A DNA stretch of 64,000 nt from Amycolatopsis sp. GM8 (GTDB lineage Bacteria > Actinomycetota > Actinomycetes > Mycobacteriales > Pseudonocardiaceae): NCBI RefSeq assembly GCF_021653975.1, contig NZ_JAJKFK010000003.1:186001-250000 (forward strand). Direction: 5' to 3'. How positions within the stretch are numbered: the first letter of the stretch is position 1; the number at the start of each line of letters is the position of its first letter. The notes beneath the pieces were generated by a model, which did no database searches, was not told the origin of the DNA, and saw only the letters and a list, made by a program, of their open reading frames with translations. Position numbers and translations under genes: made by a program. Positions 1 to 8,473 of this stretch are shown here, piece after piece.

Positions 1-357
1 CAGCTCCTGGATCCGGTCCGCCAGCGCGCGCATCCGGCCGGGCGTGAACGCGGGCGCCAGCAGCCGCCGCATCCGCTCGTGCCGGCGCCGCTCGTCCTCG
101 AACGAACCCAGCGGCCCGGCGAACATCGCCGCCCGGGAGATCTTGGCCGCCCGCTCCGGTTCGGGATGCGACAGCCCGAACCGGCGGTCGGCGAAGATCT
201 CCCGCGTCTCCTCGAAAGCCGTCACCAGCCAGGCGGGGTCACCGGCCGGCGTCCGCACCTTCGTCAGCGGAGCCTCGCGCCGCAACACGGCATACAGCGG
301 CGCGAGGTCGAGTACGTTCGGCCGCGCGAAGGGCAACCGGGGCAACGGCATGGTCAT
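1..357 (-). CDS. Cytochrome P450, N-terminal part (cut by window edge)
   Basis: The 119 visible codons start at ATG 357 (a second in-frame ATG lies at 351) and run off the left edge. The product begins MTMPLPRLPF and shows the N-terminal pattern of soluble bacterial P450s: a proline-rich start, a segment reading 'TAFEETREIFADRRFG' and the helix-C region 'HERMRRLLAPAFTPGRMRAL', where the His and Arg normally contact the haem propionates. The heme-binding Cys loop lies outside the window, so activity cannot be judged. It is likely a monooxygenase of unknown substrate. It is separated by 74 bp from the Liv transporter on the same strand and may be transcribed after it. Confidence 0.85.
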   Translation of the reverse strand, partial: MTMPLPRLPFARPNVLDLAPLYAVLRREAPLTKVRTPAGDPAWLVTAFEETREIFADRRFGLSHPEPERAAKISRAAMFAGPLGSFEDERRRHERMRRLLAPAFTPGRMRALADRIQEL

Positions 358-431
358 ACCCGACACGAAAACACGGACCGGCGGCGGCGATCATGCCGAT
401 GCGACAATCGAATGGCTGGCGCTGCCCGCGG

Positions 432-1670
432 TCACCCGAAGTTCGTCACCGTGGCGTAACCCTTTCCGTTGTACTTCTGCACCACGACCGTCGACACCGC
501 CGGCTGGCCGTCCACCGTCGTGTCGACCGACGTGCCCGCCAGCATCAGCGGCGCCCGGAAGCCCGAAATACCGCGCAGCGCGGTCATGAAACCGTCGCGT
601 GTCGGGTCGGTCATCTTCTGGAACGCCTGCTCCAGGGTGGCGCCCACGATGTAGCTCCACGCGCAGTGCGGGAACGCCGGCAGGTCCGGGTAGTTCGCGT
701 AGGTCTTCAGGTCCGACAGGAACTTCGTGACGTCGGCGTCCTTGGCGAACTCCGGGCTCTGCGGTGTCTTCGAGAACGCCACCGAGTAGATCCCCGGGTA
801 CGCCGCCGCGCCGCCGGGCTGCAGGATCGCGCCCGGGCTCGAGGTGTTCGACGGGAGGAACCAGCTCGGGTGCCAGCCGACCTGTTGTGCCTTCTGCAGC
901 GCCGCGATCGCGAGCGGCGTGATCGACATCGCGTTGAAGAAGACGTCCGCCCCGCTGCCCGCCAGCTCGGTCAGCTGCGCGTCGACCGACGTGTCGGTGG
1001 CCTCGTAGCTCAGCTCCTTCACGATCTGGACGTTGGCGGCACCGGCGATCCCCTGCTTGAACCCGTCGACGTACCCCTTGCCGTAGTCGTCGTTCTGCGC
1101 CAGCACCGCGACCTTGTGCGGGGCGCCCGACGCGGCGAGCAGCTTGCCGAACGCGGCGCCCTCGTTCTGGTAGATCGGCACGAAGCCGAGCTGCCACGGG
1201 CTGTCCTTGCGGCTGCTGAACAATGGGTCGCCGGTCATCACGAGCACCTGCGGCACCTTCTCGTCGATCGCCGCTTCCCGGAACGCGCGGTTGGTCGGCG
1301 TGCCGAGCCCGGCCGTGGCGGCGAACATCCCGTCGGCGACCATCTGCTGGAAGTTCGCCAGCGCCCGCTGCGGGTCGTAGGCGTCGTCGTAGCTCTTGAT
1401 CTCCACCTTGCGGGTCTTGCCGTCGCCGAACTTGACGCCCCCCGCCGCGTTGACGGCGCCGAAATACGCCGTGACACCGGCGACCGTGCAGGTACCGGGA
1501 CCGGCCGTGGGGCCGGACAGCGGGGTCGTGATCCCGAGTTTGATCGAGGTGTCGGTGATACCGGTGCTGGCGGACTCGCCGCGCGTGCCGCCGCGGCCGC
1601 AGCCCGCCGCGGCCAGCGCGACGATCGACACCATCGCCACGACGCCGACGAAACGTTTTCGGATGTTCAT
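432..1670 (-). CDS. Branched-chain-amino-acid/aromatic-type ABC transporter substrate-binding lipoprotein
   Basis: This 412-residue protein has an N-terminal lipoprotein signal (MNIRKRF, hydrophobic core, then AAAGC with the lipidated Cys at about residue 24). The rest matches the periplasmic-binding type I (LivK/LivJ, Leu/Ile/Val-binding) fold: 'IKLGITTPLSGP', 'DDAYDPQRALANFQQMV' and 'AQNDDYGKGYVDGF' are family landmarks. It captures a small solute outside the membrane for the LivHM permease encoded just upstream. Its ATG overlaps the livM stop in an ATGA arrangement, so translation is probably coupled. Family members bind amino acids, short amides or aromatic acids, and the ligand cannot be read from sequence. 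Confidence 0.9.
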   Translation of the reverse strand: MNIRKRFVGVVAMVSIVALAAAGCGRGGTRGESASTGITDTSIKLGITTPLSGPTAGPGTCTVAGVTAYFGAVNAAGGVKFGDGKTRKVEIKSYDDAYDPQRALANFQQMVADGMFAATAGLGTPTNRAFREAAIDEKVPQVLVMTGDPLFSSRKDSPWQLGFVPIYQNEGAAFGKLLAASGAPHKVAVLAQNDDYGKGYVDGFKQGIAGAANVQIVKELSYEATDTSVDAQLTELAGSGADVFFNAMSITPLAIAALQKAQQVGWHPSWFLPSNTSSPGAILQPGGAAAYPGIYSVAFSKTPQSPEFAKDADVTKFLSDLKTYANYPDLPAFPHCAWSYIVGATLEQAFQKMTDPTRDGFMTALRGISGFRAPLMLAGTSVDTTVDGQPAVSTVVVQKYNGKGYATVTNFG

Positions 1671-2686
1671 GCCTGGCCCTGCCTTTCTGTCTGCTCCTGC
1701 CGCACCTGTTGCCGTTGTGCGACAACGGTTCCCCGTCGCGAGCCGAGCCGCCGGAGCACGCGCGGGAGGCTCACCAGTCCGCCCGGCAGCACGAAGAGCA
1801 CCACCAGCAGGATCACGCCCTGGCCGACCGCGGTGAGGTTCGGATCGATCGAGTTCGTGAACTGCGGGATGAACACGTAGTACGCGCCGCCGATCAGCGC
1901 GCCGGTGATGCTTCCCGCGCCGCCGACCACCATCGCGGCCACCAGTTCGATCGAGTGGCCGAAGCTCATCGTCTCCGGCGACGTGTACTGCACGGCGGCC
2001 AGATAGAGGAAACCGCTGATCCCGCCGAAGATCGACGCGACCGTGAAGGCGAGAACCTTGTAGCGGTAAGGGGAAACGCCCGCCGACGCGGCGACCGCCT
2101 CGTTCTTGCGCACCGCTGAGAGGGCACGGCCGAACTTGCCGCGGACGAGGTTGCGCGCCAAGAGGAACGACAGCGCGGTCACGAGCACCATGATGTAGAA
2201 CTGCCACTGGTCGTCGTAGAGGCCGGACCAGTCCGGCGCGCCGGAGAACCGCGCCGAGACGCCCTGCGAACCCCCGGTCAGTCCGGCCAGCCGCTTGGCG
2301 AGTGGGACCCCGACGATCGGCAGCGCGATGGTGACCATCGCGATCGCGAGGCCACCGAGCCGGGCGGCGGCCAGCGCGACGGCCAGCCCGACGACGCCCG
2401 GGATGAGGCACGACGCCAGGAACACCAGCACGATGTTCCAGTCGTGCGTGACACCGTAGGCGGCGACGTACGCGCCCAGCCCGACGAAGAAGATCTGCCC
2501 GAGATTGACCTGGCCGGTGTAGCCCATCACGATGTTGAGCCCCAGCATCGCCACCGCGTACACCCCGATGCGGGTCACGGTCTGGTTGGCGAACACCGGC
2601 AGCAGCAGCGGGGCCGCGATCAGCACGATCGCGACCGCGAGCACCAGCCCGAGCCGCACCCACCTGTTCCGAAGCACCGTGCTCAT
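1667..2686 (-). CDS. livM: Branched-chain-type ABC transporter permease LivM
   Basis: The 339-residue product is a polytopic membrane protein of the LivM family, with 'GLNIVMGYTGQVNLGQIFFVGLGAYVAAY' near the N-terminus and the EAA-like cytoplasmic segment 'RKNEAVAASAGVSPYRYKVLAF' that contacts the ATPases. The C-terminus is a charged Arg/Gln-rich cytoplasmic tail. Its start overlaps the livH stop by one base and its stop overlaps the binding-protein start, so livH-livM and the binding protein form a tight translationally coupled set. It forms the heterodimeric pore with LivH. Confidence 0.92.
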   Translation of the reverse strand: MSTVLRNRWVRLGLVLAVAIVLIAAPLLLPVFANQTVTRIGVYAVAMLGLNIVMGYTGQVNLGQIFFVGLGAYVAAYGVTHDWNIVLVFLASCLIPGVVGLAVALAAARLGGLAIAMVTIALPIVGVPLAKRLAGLTGGSQGVSARFSGAPDWSGLYDDQWQFYIMVLVTALSFLLARNLVRGKFGRALSAVRKNEAVAASAGVSPYRYKVLAFTVASIFGGISGFLYLAAVQYTSPETMSFGHSIELVAAMVVGGAGSITGALIGGAYYVFIPQFTNSIDPNLTAVGQGVILLVVLFVLPGGLVSLPRVLRRLGSRRGTVVAQRQQVRQEQTERQGQA

Positions 2687-3567
2687 CAGACCCGTGCCAC
2701 GACCTTCCGCCCGAACAGGCCTTGGGGACGGATGACGAGGATGACGAAGATCAGCACGAACGGCACCGCGATCTTCAGGTCATGCCCGATGAACGGCACA
2801 TACACGGCCGCGAGGTTCTCCAGTACACCGATCAGCCAGGCGGCGACCACGGCGCCGACCGGGCTGTTCAAGCCGCCGAGGATGACCGCGGCGAGCGCGT
2901 ACACCAGCGCGTTGTCCAGCATCCCCGGGGTCAGCGTCAGCTGCGGGGCGACGAGTGAGCCGGCGATCGCGCCGAGCGCGGCGGCGAGCCCCCAGCCGAC
3001 CATCAGCAGCCCGCCGACGGGCAGGCCGGAGAACGCCGCGGACGCCGGGTTGTCGGAGACCGCGCGCAGCGCGAGCCCGAGTTTCGTGCGCAGGAACAGC
3101 AACTGCAGCAACAGCATGATCACGATGATCGTGATCGTCGTGCCGAGCGAGCGGACGCTGACGACCGCGCCGAAGATCTTCACGCCGGTGAGCGGGAACG
3201 GCGAGGGGAACTGGAGGTTGTTGTAGCTCCACACCCAGGCGCAGACACCGGTGACCAGCGTCAGCAGCCCGATCGTCACGACGATCGCCGTATCGGGTTC
3301 GCCGCGCTCGAACCGGCGGATGAGTACCCGCTCGACGCCCGCCCCGATGAAGAACGACGCGACCACCGCGAGCAGGATCGCCGGCAGCAGCGGCACTCCC
3401 GCCCCCAGGAAGCTGTACGCGATGTAGGCCGACAGCACGGCCAGGCCGCCCTGCGCGAAGTTGATCAGTCCGGTCGCCTGGTTCACGAGCACGATCGCGA
3501 GCGCCAGCGCGCCATAGATGGAGCCGGTCGAGAGCCCGTCGATCACGAGCTGGATGAACGTTCCCAC
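2686..3567 (-). CDS. livH: Branched-chain-type ABC transporter permease LivH
   Basis: This 293-residue hydrophobic protein begins MGTFIQLVIDGLSTGSIYGALALA, the characteristic first helix of LivH permeases, followed by 'QATGLINFAQGGLAVLSAYIAY'. The cytoplasmic coupling helix lies around 'RAVSDNPASAAFSGLPVG'. It pairs with LivM (one-base overlap) and is preceded by the two ATPase genes. Length and topology are normal for the family (about 290-310 residues, eight or so membrane helices). Confidence 0.92.
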   Translation of the reverse strand: MGTFIQLVIDGLSTGSIYGALALAIVLVNQATGLINFAQGGLAVLSAYIAYSFLGAGVPLLPAILLAVVASFFIGAGVERVLIRRFERGEPDTAIVVTIGLLTLVTGVCAWVWSYNNLQFPSPFPLTGVKIFGAVVSVRSLGTTITIIVIMLLLQLLFLRTKLGLALRAVSDNPASAAFSGLPVGGLLMVGWGLAAALGAIAGSLVAPQLTLTPGMLDNALVYALAAVILGGLNSPVGAVVAAWLIGVLENLAAVYVPFIGHDLKIAVPFVLIFVILVIRPQGLFGRKVVARV

Positions 3568-3571
3568 CGTC

Positions 3572-4282
3572 TCAGCCCCCCAGGTAGGCGCGCCGGATCT
3601 CGTCCACGCCCTTCAGCTCGGATGCGGGACCGGTCAGCACGGTGCGGCCCGTTTCGAGCACGGTCGCGGTGTCGACGAGGGTGAACGCGAGGTTGGCGTT
3701 CTGCTCGACGACGACCATGGCGATGCCGGATTCCCGGCGCAGCCGGCCGATCGCGTCGAACACGGCCTTCGCGGTACTCGGCGCGAGGCCGAGGGACGCC
3801 TCGTCGAGCAGCAGCAGCCGGGGCCTGGCCATGAACGCGCGGGCGACGGCGAGCATCTGCTGCTCTCCCCCGGACAGCGCCGCGCCGTGCGCGGTCAGGC
3901 GGTCCTTCAGCTGCGGGAACAGGGTGAGGCAGTAGTCCAGGTCGGCCGCGATCGCCTTGCGGTCCTTGCGCCGGTACGCGCCGACGCGCAGGTTGTCCCG
4001 CACGGTCAGTTGCGCGAGCGTGCCGCGGCCCTCCGGCACGTGCGCGATGCCCAGTGCCGCCACCCGGTCCGGGCGCAGGCCGCGGATTTCCCGCCCGTCG
4101 AAGGTGATCCGGCCGGTGGTGCGGACCGTGCCGCTGATCGCGCGCAGTGTCGTCGTCTTCCCGGCGCCGTTCGCGCCGAGGATGCCGACGGCGCCACCGT
4201 CCGGCACGGTCAGCGAGACGTCGTCCAGTACCCGCACCGGGCCGTACGACGCGGTCACCCCGGACAGCTCAAGCAGCGTCAT
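3572..4282 (-). CDS. livF: Branched-chain-type ABC transporter ATPase LivF
   Basis: A 236-residue ABC ATPase with Walker A GANGAGKT near residues 36-43, signature ALSGGEQQ around residue 135 and Walker B LLLLDEAS, ending in the short 'RRAYLGG' tail typical of LivF. The 'HVPEGRGTLAQLTVRDNL' Q-loop region is also LivF-like. It lies 4 bp upstream of livH, and its start overlaps the 3' end of livG by 14 bp. It supplies one of the two nucleotide-binding domains of the importer. Confidence 0.92.
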   Translation of the reverse strand: MTLLELSGVTASYGPVRVLDDVSLTVPDGGAVGILGANGAGKTTTLRAISGTVRTTGRITFDGREIRGLRPDRVAALGIAHVPEGRGTLAQLTVRDNLRVGAYRRKDRKAIAADLDYCLTLFPQLKDRLTAHGAALSGGEQQMLAVARAFMARPRLLLLDEASLGLAPSTAKAVFDAIGRLRRESGIAMVVVEQNANLAFTLVDTATVLETGRTVLTGPASELKGVDEIRRAYLGG

Positions 4283-5051
4283 CCGCGGCGTCCTTCCCGA
4301 GGTAGGCCTCGATGACGCGCGGGTCGGACTGCGCCTCGGCGGCGGTGCCCTCCATCAGCTTGCGGCCGTGATCGAGCACGACGACCCGGTCGGTGAGCGC
4401 GGAGATGAAGCCCATGTGGTGCTCGACGATGACGACGGTGATGTCCGCCTCGGCGCGCACCCGGCGGATGGTGTCGACGAGCTGCTCGACCTCGCCGTGC
4501 GAGAGCCCGGCCGCGGGTTCGTCGAGCAGCAGCAGCGCGGGTTTGGCCAGCAGCGCCCGGCACAGCTCGATTCCCTTGTGCAGGCCGTGCGACAGCTCTT
4601 CGGCGCGGCGCCCGGCCGCCCAGCCCAGGTGCGCGCGGTCGAGCAGTTCCTGTGCCTCCGCGCGGATCTCGCGCTCGGCGCGGGCGATCCGCGGCAACCG
4701 CAGCGACCACGACACCGGTCCGCCCGGCAGCCGGGTGTGCCCGCCGAGCAACACGTTCTGCAGCACGGTCGCGTCGAGCTGGAGGGCGGGATGCTGGAAG
4801 GTGCGGGCGATCCCGAGCCGGGCGAGCCTGGCCGGGGTGGTGCCGGCGACCTCGGCGTCGTCGACCGTGATCGAGCCCGCGACCGGCTGGTAGTGCCCGC
4901 TGATGCAGTTGAACAGCGAAGTCTTCCCGGCACCGTTCGGGCCGACGAGCCCGAGGATGACTCCCGGCTCGACATCGAAAGTGACGTCCTGGAGCACCAT
5001 CACGCCGCCGAAATGCAGGCTCACGCCGCGAAGACTCAGGCGAGCGGCCAC
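4269..5051 (-). CDS. livG: Branched-chain-type ABC transporter ATPase LivG
   Basis: An ABC ATPase of about 260 residues with Walker A GPNGAGKT, signature ELSHGLHKGIELCRAL (the LivG-type divergent signature) and Walker B LLLLDEPAAGL, ending 'IEAYLGKDAADDAA'. The frame stays open well upstream, but homology begins at 'VAARLSLRGVSLHFGG'. GTG 5051, preceded by AGGTG, is therefore the best start, and the extra upstream residues are low-complexity. It is the first gene of the liv operon. The 250 bp between it and the divergent DUF899 gene should hold the promoter, but I see no convincing -35/-10 pair. Confidence 0.88.
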   Translation of the reverse strand: MAARLSLRGVSLHFGGVMVLQDVTFDVEPGVILGLVGPNGAGKTSLFNCISGHYQPVAGSITVDDAEVAGTTPARLARLGIARTFQHPALQLDATVLQNVLLGGHTRLPGGPVSWSLRLPRIARAEREIRAEAQELLDRAHLGWAAGRRAEELSHGLHKGIELCRALLAKPALLLLDEPAAGLSHGEVEQLVDTIRRVRAEADITVVIVEHHMGFISALTDRVVVLDHGRKLMEGTAAEAQSDPRVIEAYLGKDAADDAA

Positions 5052-5304
5052 CGCGCACCTCGCCTCGTCGTCACCGCACCCGGGCCCATCCCGCTCCTTC
5101 GCGGTCCGCCAATGCCGTCGGCAGTCTAGGGCGCGCGGACGGGCGGTTCCGGTGATCTTCCGTCCGATGGAAAAGTGGCTTTCCCGCCTCGACGCCCCGC
5201 GAAAGCCGTGGTATTTCAGGCGATCTTGCCGGGCGCCGATGAGTTTCACGGCGGGCCGGGGTCTCTACTGTGACCACCCGTGAACCGCGACCAGTGAGGG
5301 TCTC

Positions 5305-5988
5305 ATGAGCAGTAACGCATTACCGCCCGTCGTCGACGCCGCGACCTGGCAGCGTGAGCTCGAAGCGCTGCGGGTCCGGGAGAAGGCCGCGACCCGGGAG
5401 CTCGACGCGATCGCCGCGCAGCGCCGCCGGCTGCCGATGGTCGAGCTGCCCGAGTACATCCTGGACGGCGAGGACGGCCCGGTCCGGCTGGCCGACGTCT
5501 TCGACGGCAAATCGCAGCTGATCGTCTACAACCACATGTGGTTCCCCGGTGAGAAATGGCAGTGCCCCGGCTGCACGGGATTCACCGCGCAGTTCACCCG
5601 GCTGGAGTTCCTGGACAACTACGACGCCCGGTACGTCATCGTGACGCAGGGACCGATCGACGAGGCACTCGAGTACAAGCGGCGGGTCGGCAACAAGATG
5701 CCGTGGTACTCGACCGCGAACAGCCCCTTCGGCGCCGACGTGGGCGCGCCGCCCGGCGAGGGGTTCGCGGTGAACGTGTTCCTGCGCGACGGCGACAAGG
5801 TGTACCGCACGTGGCACACCAACGGCCGCGGCACCGAGCAGCTCACCCACACCTTCGCGCTGGTCGACCTGTTGCCCTACGGACGGCAGGAGGAGTGGCA
5901 GGACTCGCCCGAGGGCTGGCCGCAGTCACCGACCTACAGCCGGTGGGTCAGCTCCGAGGACGTCGCGGCCCGCTACGGCGAGGCCTGA
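5305..5988 (+). CDS. DUF899-family thioredoxin-like protein
   Basis: This 227-residue soluble protein matches the DUF899 family: 'YNHMWFPGEKWQCPGCTGF' (CxxC, Cys87 and Cys90), 'DARYVIVTQGPIDEALEYKRRVG', 'VNVFLRDGDKVYRTWHTNGRG' and the C-terminal 'DLLPYGRQEEWQDSPEGWPQ'. The fold is thioredoxin-like, and members are thought to be peroxiredoxin-like or redox proteins, but no reaction is established. It is the first gene of a rightward group. The cyclase-family gene follows after 86 bp with its own strong ribosome-binding site. Confidence 0.85.
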   Translation: MSSNALPPVVDAATWQRELEALRVREKAATRELDAIAAQRRRLPMVELPEYILDGEDGPVRLADVFDGKSQLIVYNHMWFPGEKWQCPGCTGFTAQFTRLEFLDNYDARYVIVTQGPIDEALEYKRRVGNKMPWYSTANSPFGADVGAPPGEGFAVNVFLRDGDKVYRTWHTNGRGTEQLTHTFALVDLLPYGRQEEWQDSPEGWPQSPTYSRWVSSEDVAARYGEA

Positions 5989-6074
5989 CCGGGGCCCACC
6001 TGCCGCGATCTTCACTGGCGGGCGAAACGGGTATGGGAGGGTGTGTGGCGCCTGCCCGACCCCAGGAGGTTCCC

Positions 6075-6848
6075 GTGCCCGTGCTGACCGACCTGCTGTC
6101 CGCGTTGCAGACCCGCGATGTCGAGGTCGTCGACCTGACGGCGCCGCTCTCGGCGAGCACGCCCGTGCTGCAGCTGCCGCCGCCGTTCGCGAACACCGCG
6201 AGCTTCCGCCTGGAGGAGATCAGCCGCTACGACGAGCGCGGCCCGCGCTGGTACTGGAACGACATCCACACCGGCGAGCATGTCGGCACCCACGTTGACG
6301 CGCCCAGTCACTGGGTGTCCGGAAAGGACGGGCACAATGTGGACCAGATCCCGCTGAGCACCCTGATCGCGCCCGCGGTCGTGCTCGACGCCTCGGCCAA
6401 GGTCGCCGGGAATCCCGATTTCCTGCTGGGGATAGAGGACATCCGCGAGTGGGAGGACGAGCACGGGTCGCTGCCGGACGGCGGCTGGCTGCTCTACCGC
6501 ACCGGCTGGGACGCGCGTTCGGCCGATCAGGACAGCTTCCTCAATGTCAGCGAGGGCGCGTCCCACACGCCCGGGGTTTCGCCGGAATGCGCGCGGTGGC
6601 TGGCCGAAGAGGCGCCGATCGCCGGGTTCGGGGTGGAGACCGTGGGCACCGATGCCGGGCGCGCGGGCGAGCTGGAGCCGATGTTCCCGTGCCACGACCG
6701 GTTGCTGGGCGCCGGGAAGTGCGGGCTGACCCAGTTGCAGAACCTCGCGCGGCTGCCCGCCACCGGCACAATGCTGGTGGTCTCGCCGCTGCCGATCGTC
6801 GGCGGTTCGGGCAGCCCGGCCCGGGTGTACGCGCTCGTGGAGAGGTGA
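6075..6848 (+). CDS. Cyclase-family (kynurenine-formamidase-like) metal hydrolase
   Basis: A product of about 257 residues with the cyclase-family metal-binding motif HVGTHVDAPSH (His69, His73, Asp75, His79), equivalent to HxGTHxDxPxH of bacterial kynurenine formamidase and isatin hydrolase. The GTG start at 6075 is chosen because a perfect AGGAGG lies 5 bp upstream (6064-6069); the frame stays open much further upstream without homology. Such enzymes open amide or lactone rings or hydrolyse formamides with Mn or Zn. The gene ends 2 bp before the ThDP enzyme gene, so the pair is co-transcribed and probably works on the same substrate. That substrate is unknown. Confidence 0.87.
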   Translation: MPVLTDLLSALQTRDVEVVDLTAPLSASTPVLQLPPPFANTASFRLEEISRYDERGPRWYWNDIHTGEHVGTHVDAPSHWVSGKDGHNVDQIPLSTLIAPAVVLDASAKVAGNPDFLLGIEDIREWEDEHGSLPDGGWLLYRTGWDARSADQDSFLNVSEGASHTPGVSPECARWLAEEAPIAGFGVETVGTDAGRAGELEPMFPCHDRLLGAGKCGLTQLQNLARLPATGTMLVVSPLPIVGGSGSPARVYALVER

Positions 6849-6850
6849 GC

Positions 6851-8473
6851 ATGCTCGTCGCCGAGGCGGTGGGCCGGGTACTGGCGGAGTTGGGCGCGGG
6901 CCCGGTGTTCGCGGTCGTGGGCAGCGGGAACTTCCACGTCACCAACGCATTGCGGGCCGGTGGCGTCCCGTTCTACGCGACCCGCCACGAGGGCGGCGCG
7001 GCCACCGCGGCGGACGCCTGCGCCCGGATGAGCGGCCGGGTCGCGATCGTGTCGACCCACCAGGGCTGCGGATTGACCAACGCCGTCACGGGTATCGGCG
7101 AGGCGGCCAAGAGCCGCACCCCGCTGCTCGTGCTGACCGCGGACACCGCCGATCCCCTGAACAACTTCACCATCGACCAGGACGGATTGGCCCGCTCGGT
7201 GGGCGCGATTCCCGAGCGGGTGCACAGTCCGGAGACCGCGGTGGCCGACACCGTCCGCGCGTACCGGACCGCGCTGCACGAACGCCGCACCGTCGTGCTC
7301 AACCTTCCACTCGACGCGCAGTCGATGACGGTGCCCACCCCGGAAACCGTTGCGCCACTGGACAATCCCCCGGCGATGCGGCCCGATCCCGGCGCGATCA
7401 CAGAGCTGGCCGAACTGGTGTCCGCCGCCGAGCGGCCGGTGTTCATCGCGGGCCGGGGCGGGCGCGGAGCCGCCGCCGAGATCCGCGCCCTCGCCGACGC
7501 GTGCGGTGCGCTGCTGGCCACGTCGGCGGTGGCGCACGGGCTGTTCCACGAAGACCCTTGGGCGCTGGGCATTTCCGGCGGTTTCGCGTCGCCGCTGGCC
7601 GCGGAACTGATCCAGGGCGCGGATCTCGTCGTCGGTTGGGGCTGCGCGCTCAACCCGTGGACGACCCGGCAGGGCAAGCTGATCGGCTCCACCGCAAGGC
7701 TCGCGCAGGTGGATCTGGAATCGAGCGCCCTCGGCGCGCACCGCCCGATCGACGTCGGCGTGGTCGGTGACGCGGCTGTTACCGCCCGCCTGGTCCTCGC
7801 CGAACTGGGCCAGCGGGTGACGCCCGGCTACCGCTCCTCCGGGCTCCGTGGCCGGATCGCCGCGCGCGCCCGCTGGTCCACCGCCGACTACACCGACGAG
7901 TCGACAGCCGAGTTGATCGACCCGCGCACGCTGTCCGCGGAGCTGGACCGGATCCTGCCCGCCGAGCGCGTGGTTTCGGTGGATTCGGGGAACTTCATGG
8001 GATATCCGAGTGCTTACCTGCGCGTGCCGGACGAGTTCGGGTTCTGCTTCACGCAGGCCTTCCAGTCCATCGGCCTCGGCCTGGCCACCGCGATCGGCGC
8101 CGCGATCGCCCGGCCGGACCGGCTGCCGGTCGCGGCACTCGGCGACGGCGGGTTCCACATGGCCGCCGCCGAACTGGAAACCGCCGTGCGGCTGGGCCTG
8201 CCGCTCGTGGTGGTCGTCTACAACGACGCCGCCTACGGAGCGGAGGTGCACCACTTCACCGGCGACCACACGACTGTCCGGTTCCCGCCCACCGACATTG
8301 CCGCCATCGCAAGGGGTTTCGGGTGCACCGGCCTCACGGTGCGCACCGCGGGCGACCTGGCGTCCATTGTGGACTGGCTCGGCGGCCCGCGGAGCGCCCC
8401 GCTGGTGATCGACGCGAAGATCACCGACGACGGCGGCTCATGGTGGCTCGCGGAGGCCTTCCACGCTCACTGA
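6851..8473 (+). CDS. Thiamine-diphosphate enzyme of the acetolactate synthase/decarboxylase family
   Basis: This 540-residue protein has the three-domain layout of ThDP enzymes. The N-terminal PYR domain carries the catalytic Glu in 'ATRHEGGAATAADA' (Glu47). A central domain includes 'RPVFIAGRGGRGAAAEI'. The C-terminal PP domain has the Mg/ThDP motif GDGGF...YND in 'LGDGGFHMAAAEL'. The FAD-binding features of true acetolactate synthase are not obvious, so a decarboxylase, carboligase or C-C hydrolase (IolD-like) role is equally possible. It follows the cyclase gene by 2 bp. Its last 7 bases overlap the convergent desaturase-like gene. Confidence 0.85.
   Translation: MLVAEAVGRVLAELGAGPVFAVVGSGNFHVTNALRAGGVPFYATRHEGGAATAADACARMSGRVAIVSTHQGCGLTNAVTGIGEAAKSRTPLLVLTADTADPLNNFTIDQDGLARSVGAIPERVHSPETAVADTVRAYRTALHERRTVVLNLPLDAQSMTVPTPETVAPLDNPPAMRPDPGAITELAELVSAAERPVFIAGRGGRGAAAEIRALADACGALLATSAVAHGLFHEDPWALGISGGFASPLAAELIQGADLVVGWGCALNPWTTRQGKLIGSTARLAQVDLESSALGAHRPIDVGVVGDAAVTARLVLAELGQRVTPGYRSSGLRGRIAARARWSTADYTDESTAELIDPRTLSAELDRILPAERVVSVDSGNFMGYPSAYLRVPDEFGFCFTQAFQSIGLGLATAIGAAIARPDRLPVAALGDGGFHMAAAELETAVRLGLPLVVVVYNDAAYGAEVHHFTGDHTTVRFPPTDIAAIARGFGCTGLTVRTAGDLASIVDWLGGPRSAPLVIDAKITDDGGSWWLAEAFHAH

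Noticed and set aside
391-1725. Long Arg-rich open frames overlapping the Liv genes on both strands
   Set aside because: They are out-of-frame shadows typical of 70% G+C DNA: Arg/Gly/Pro-rich, no motifs, and fully covered by real genes.
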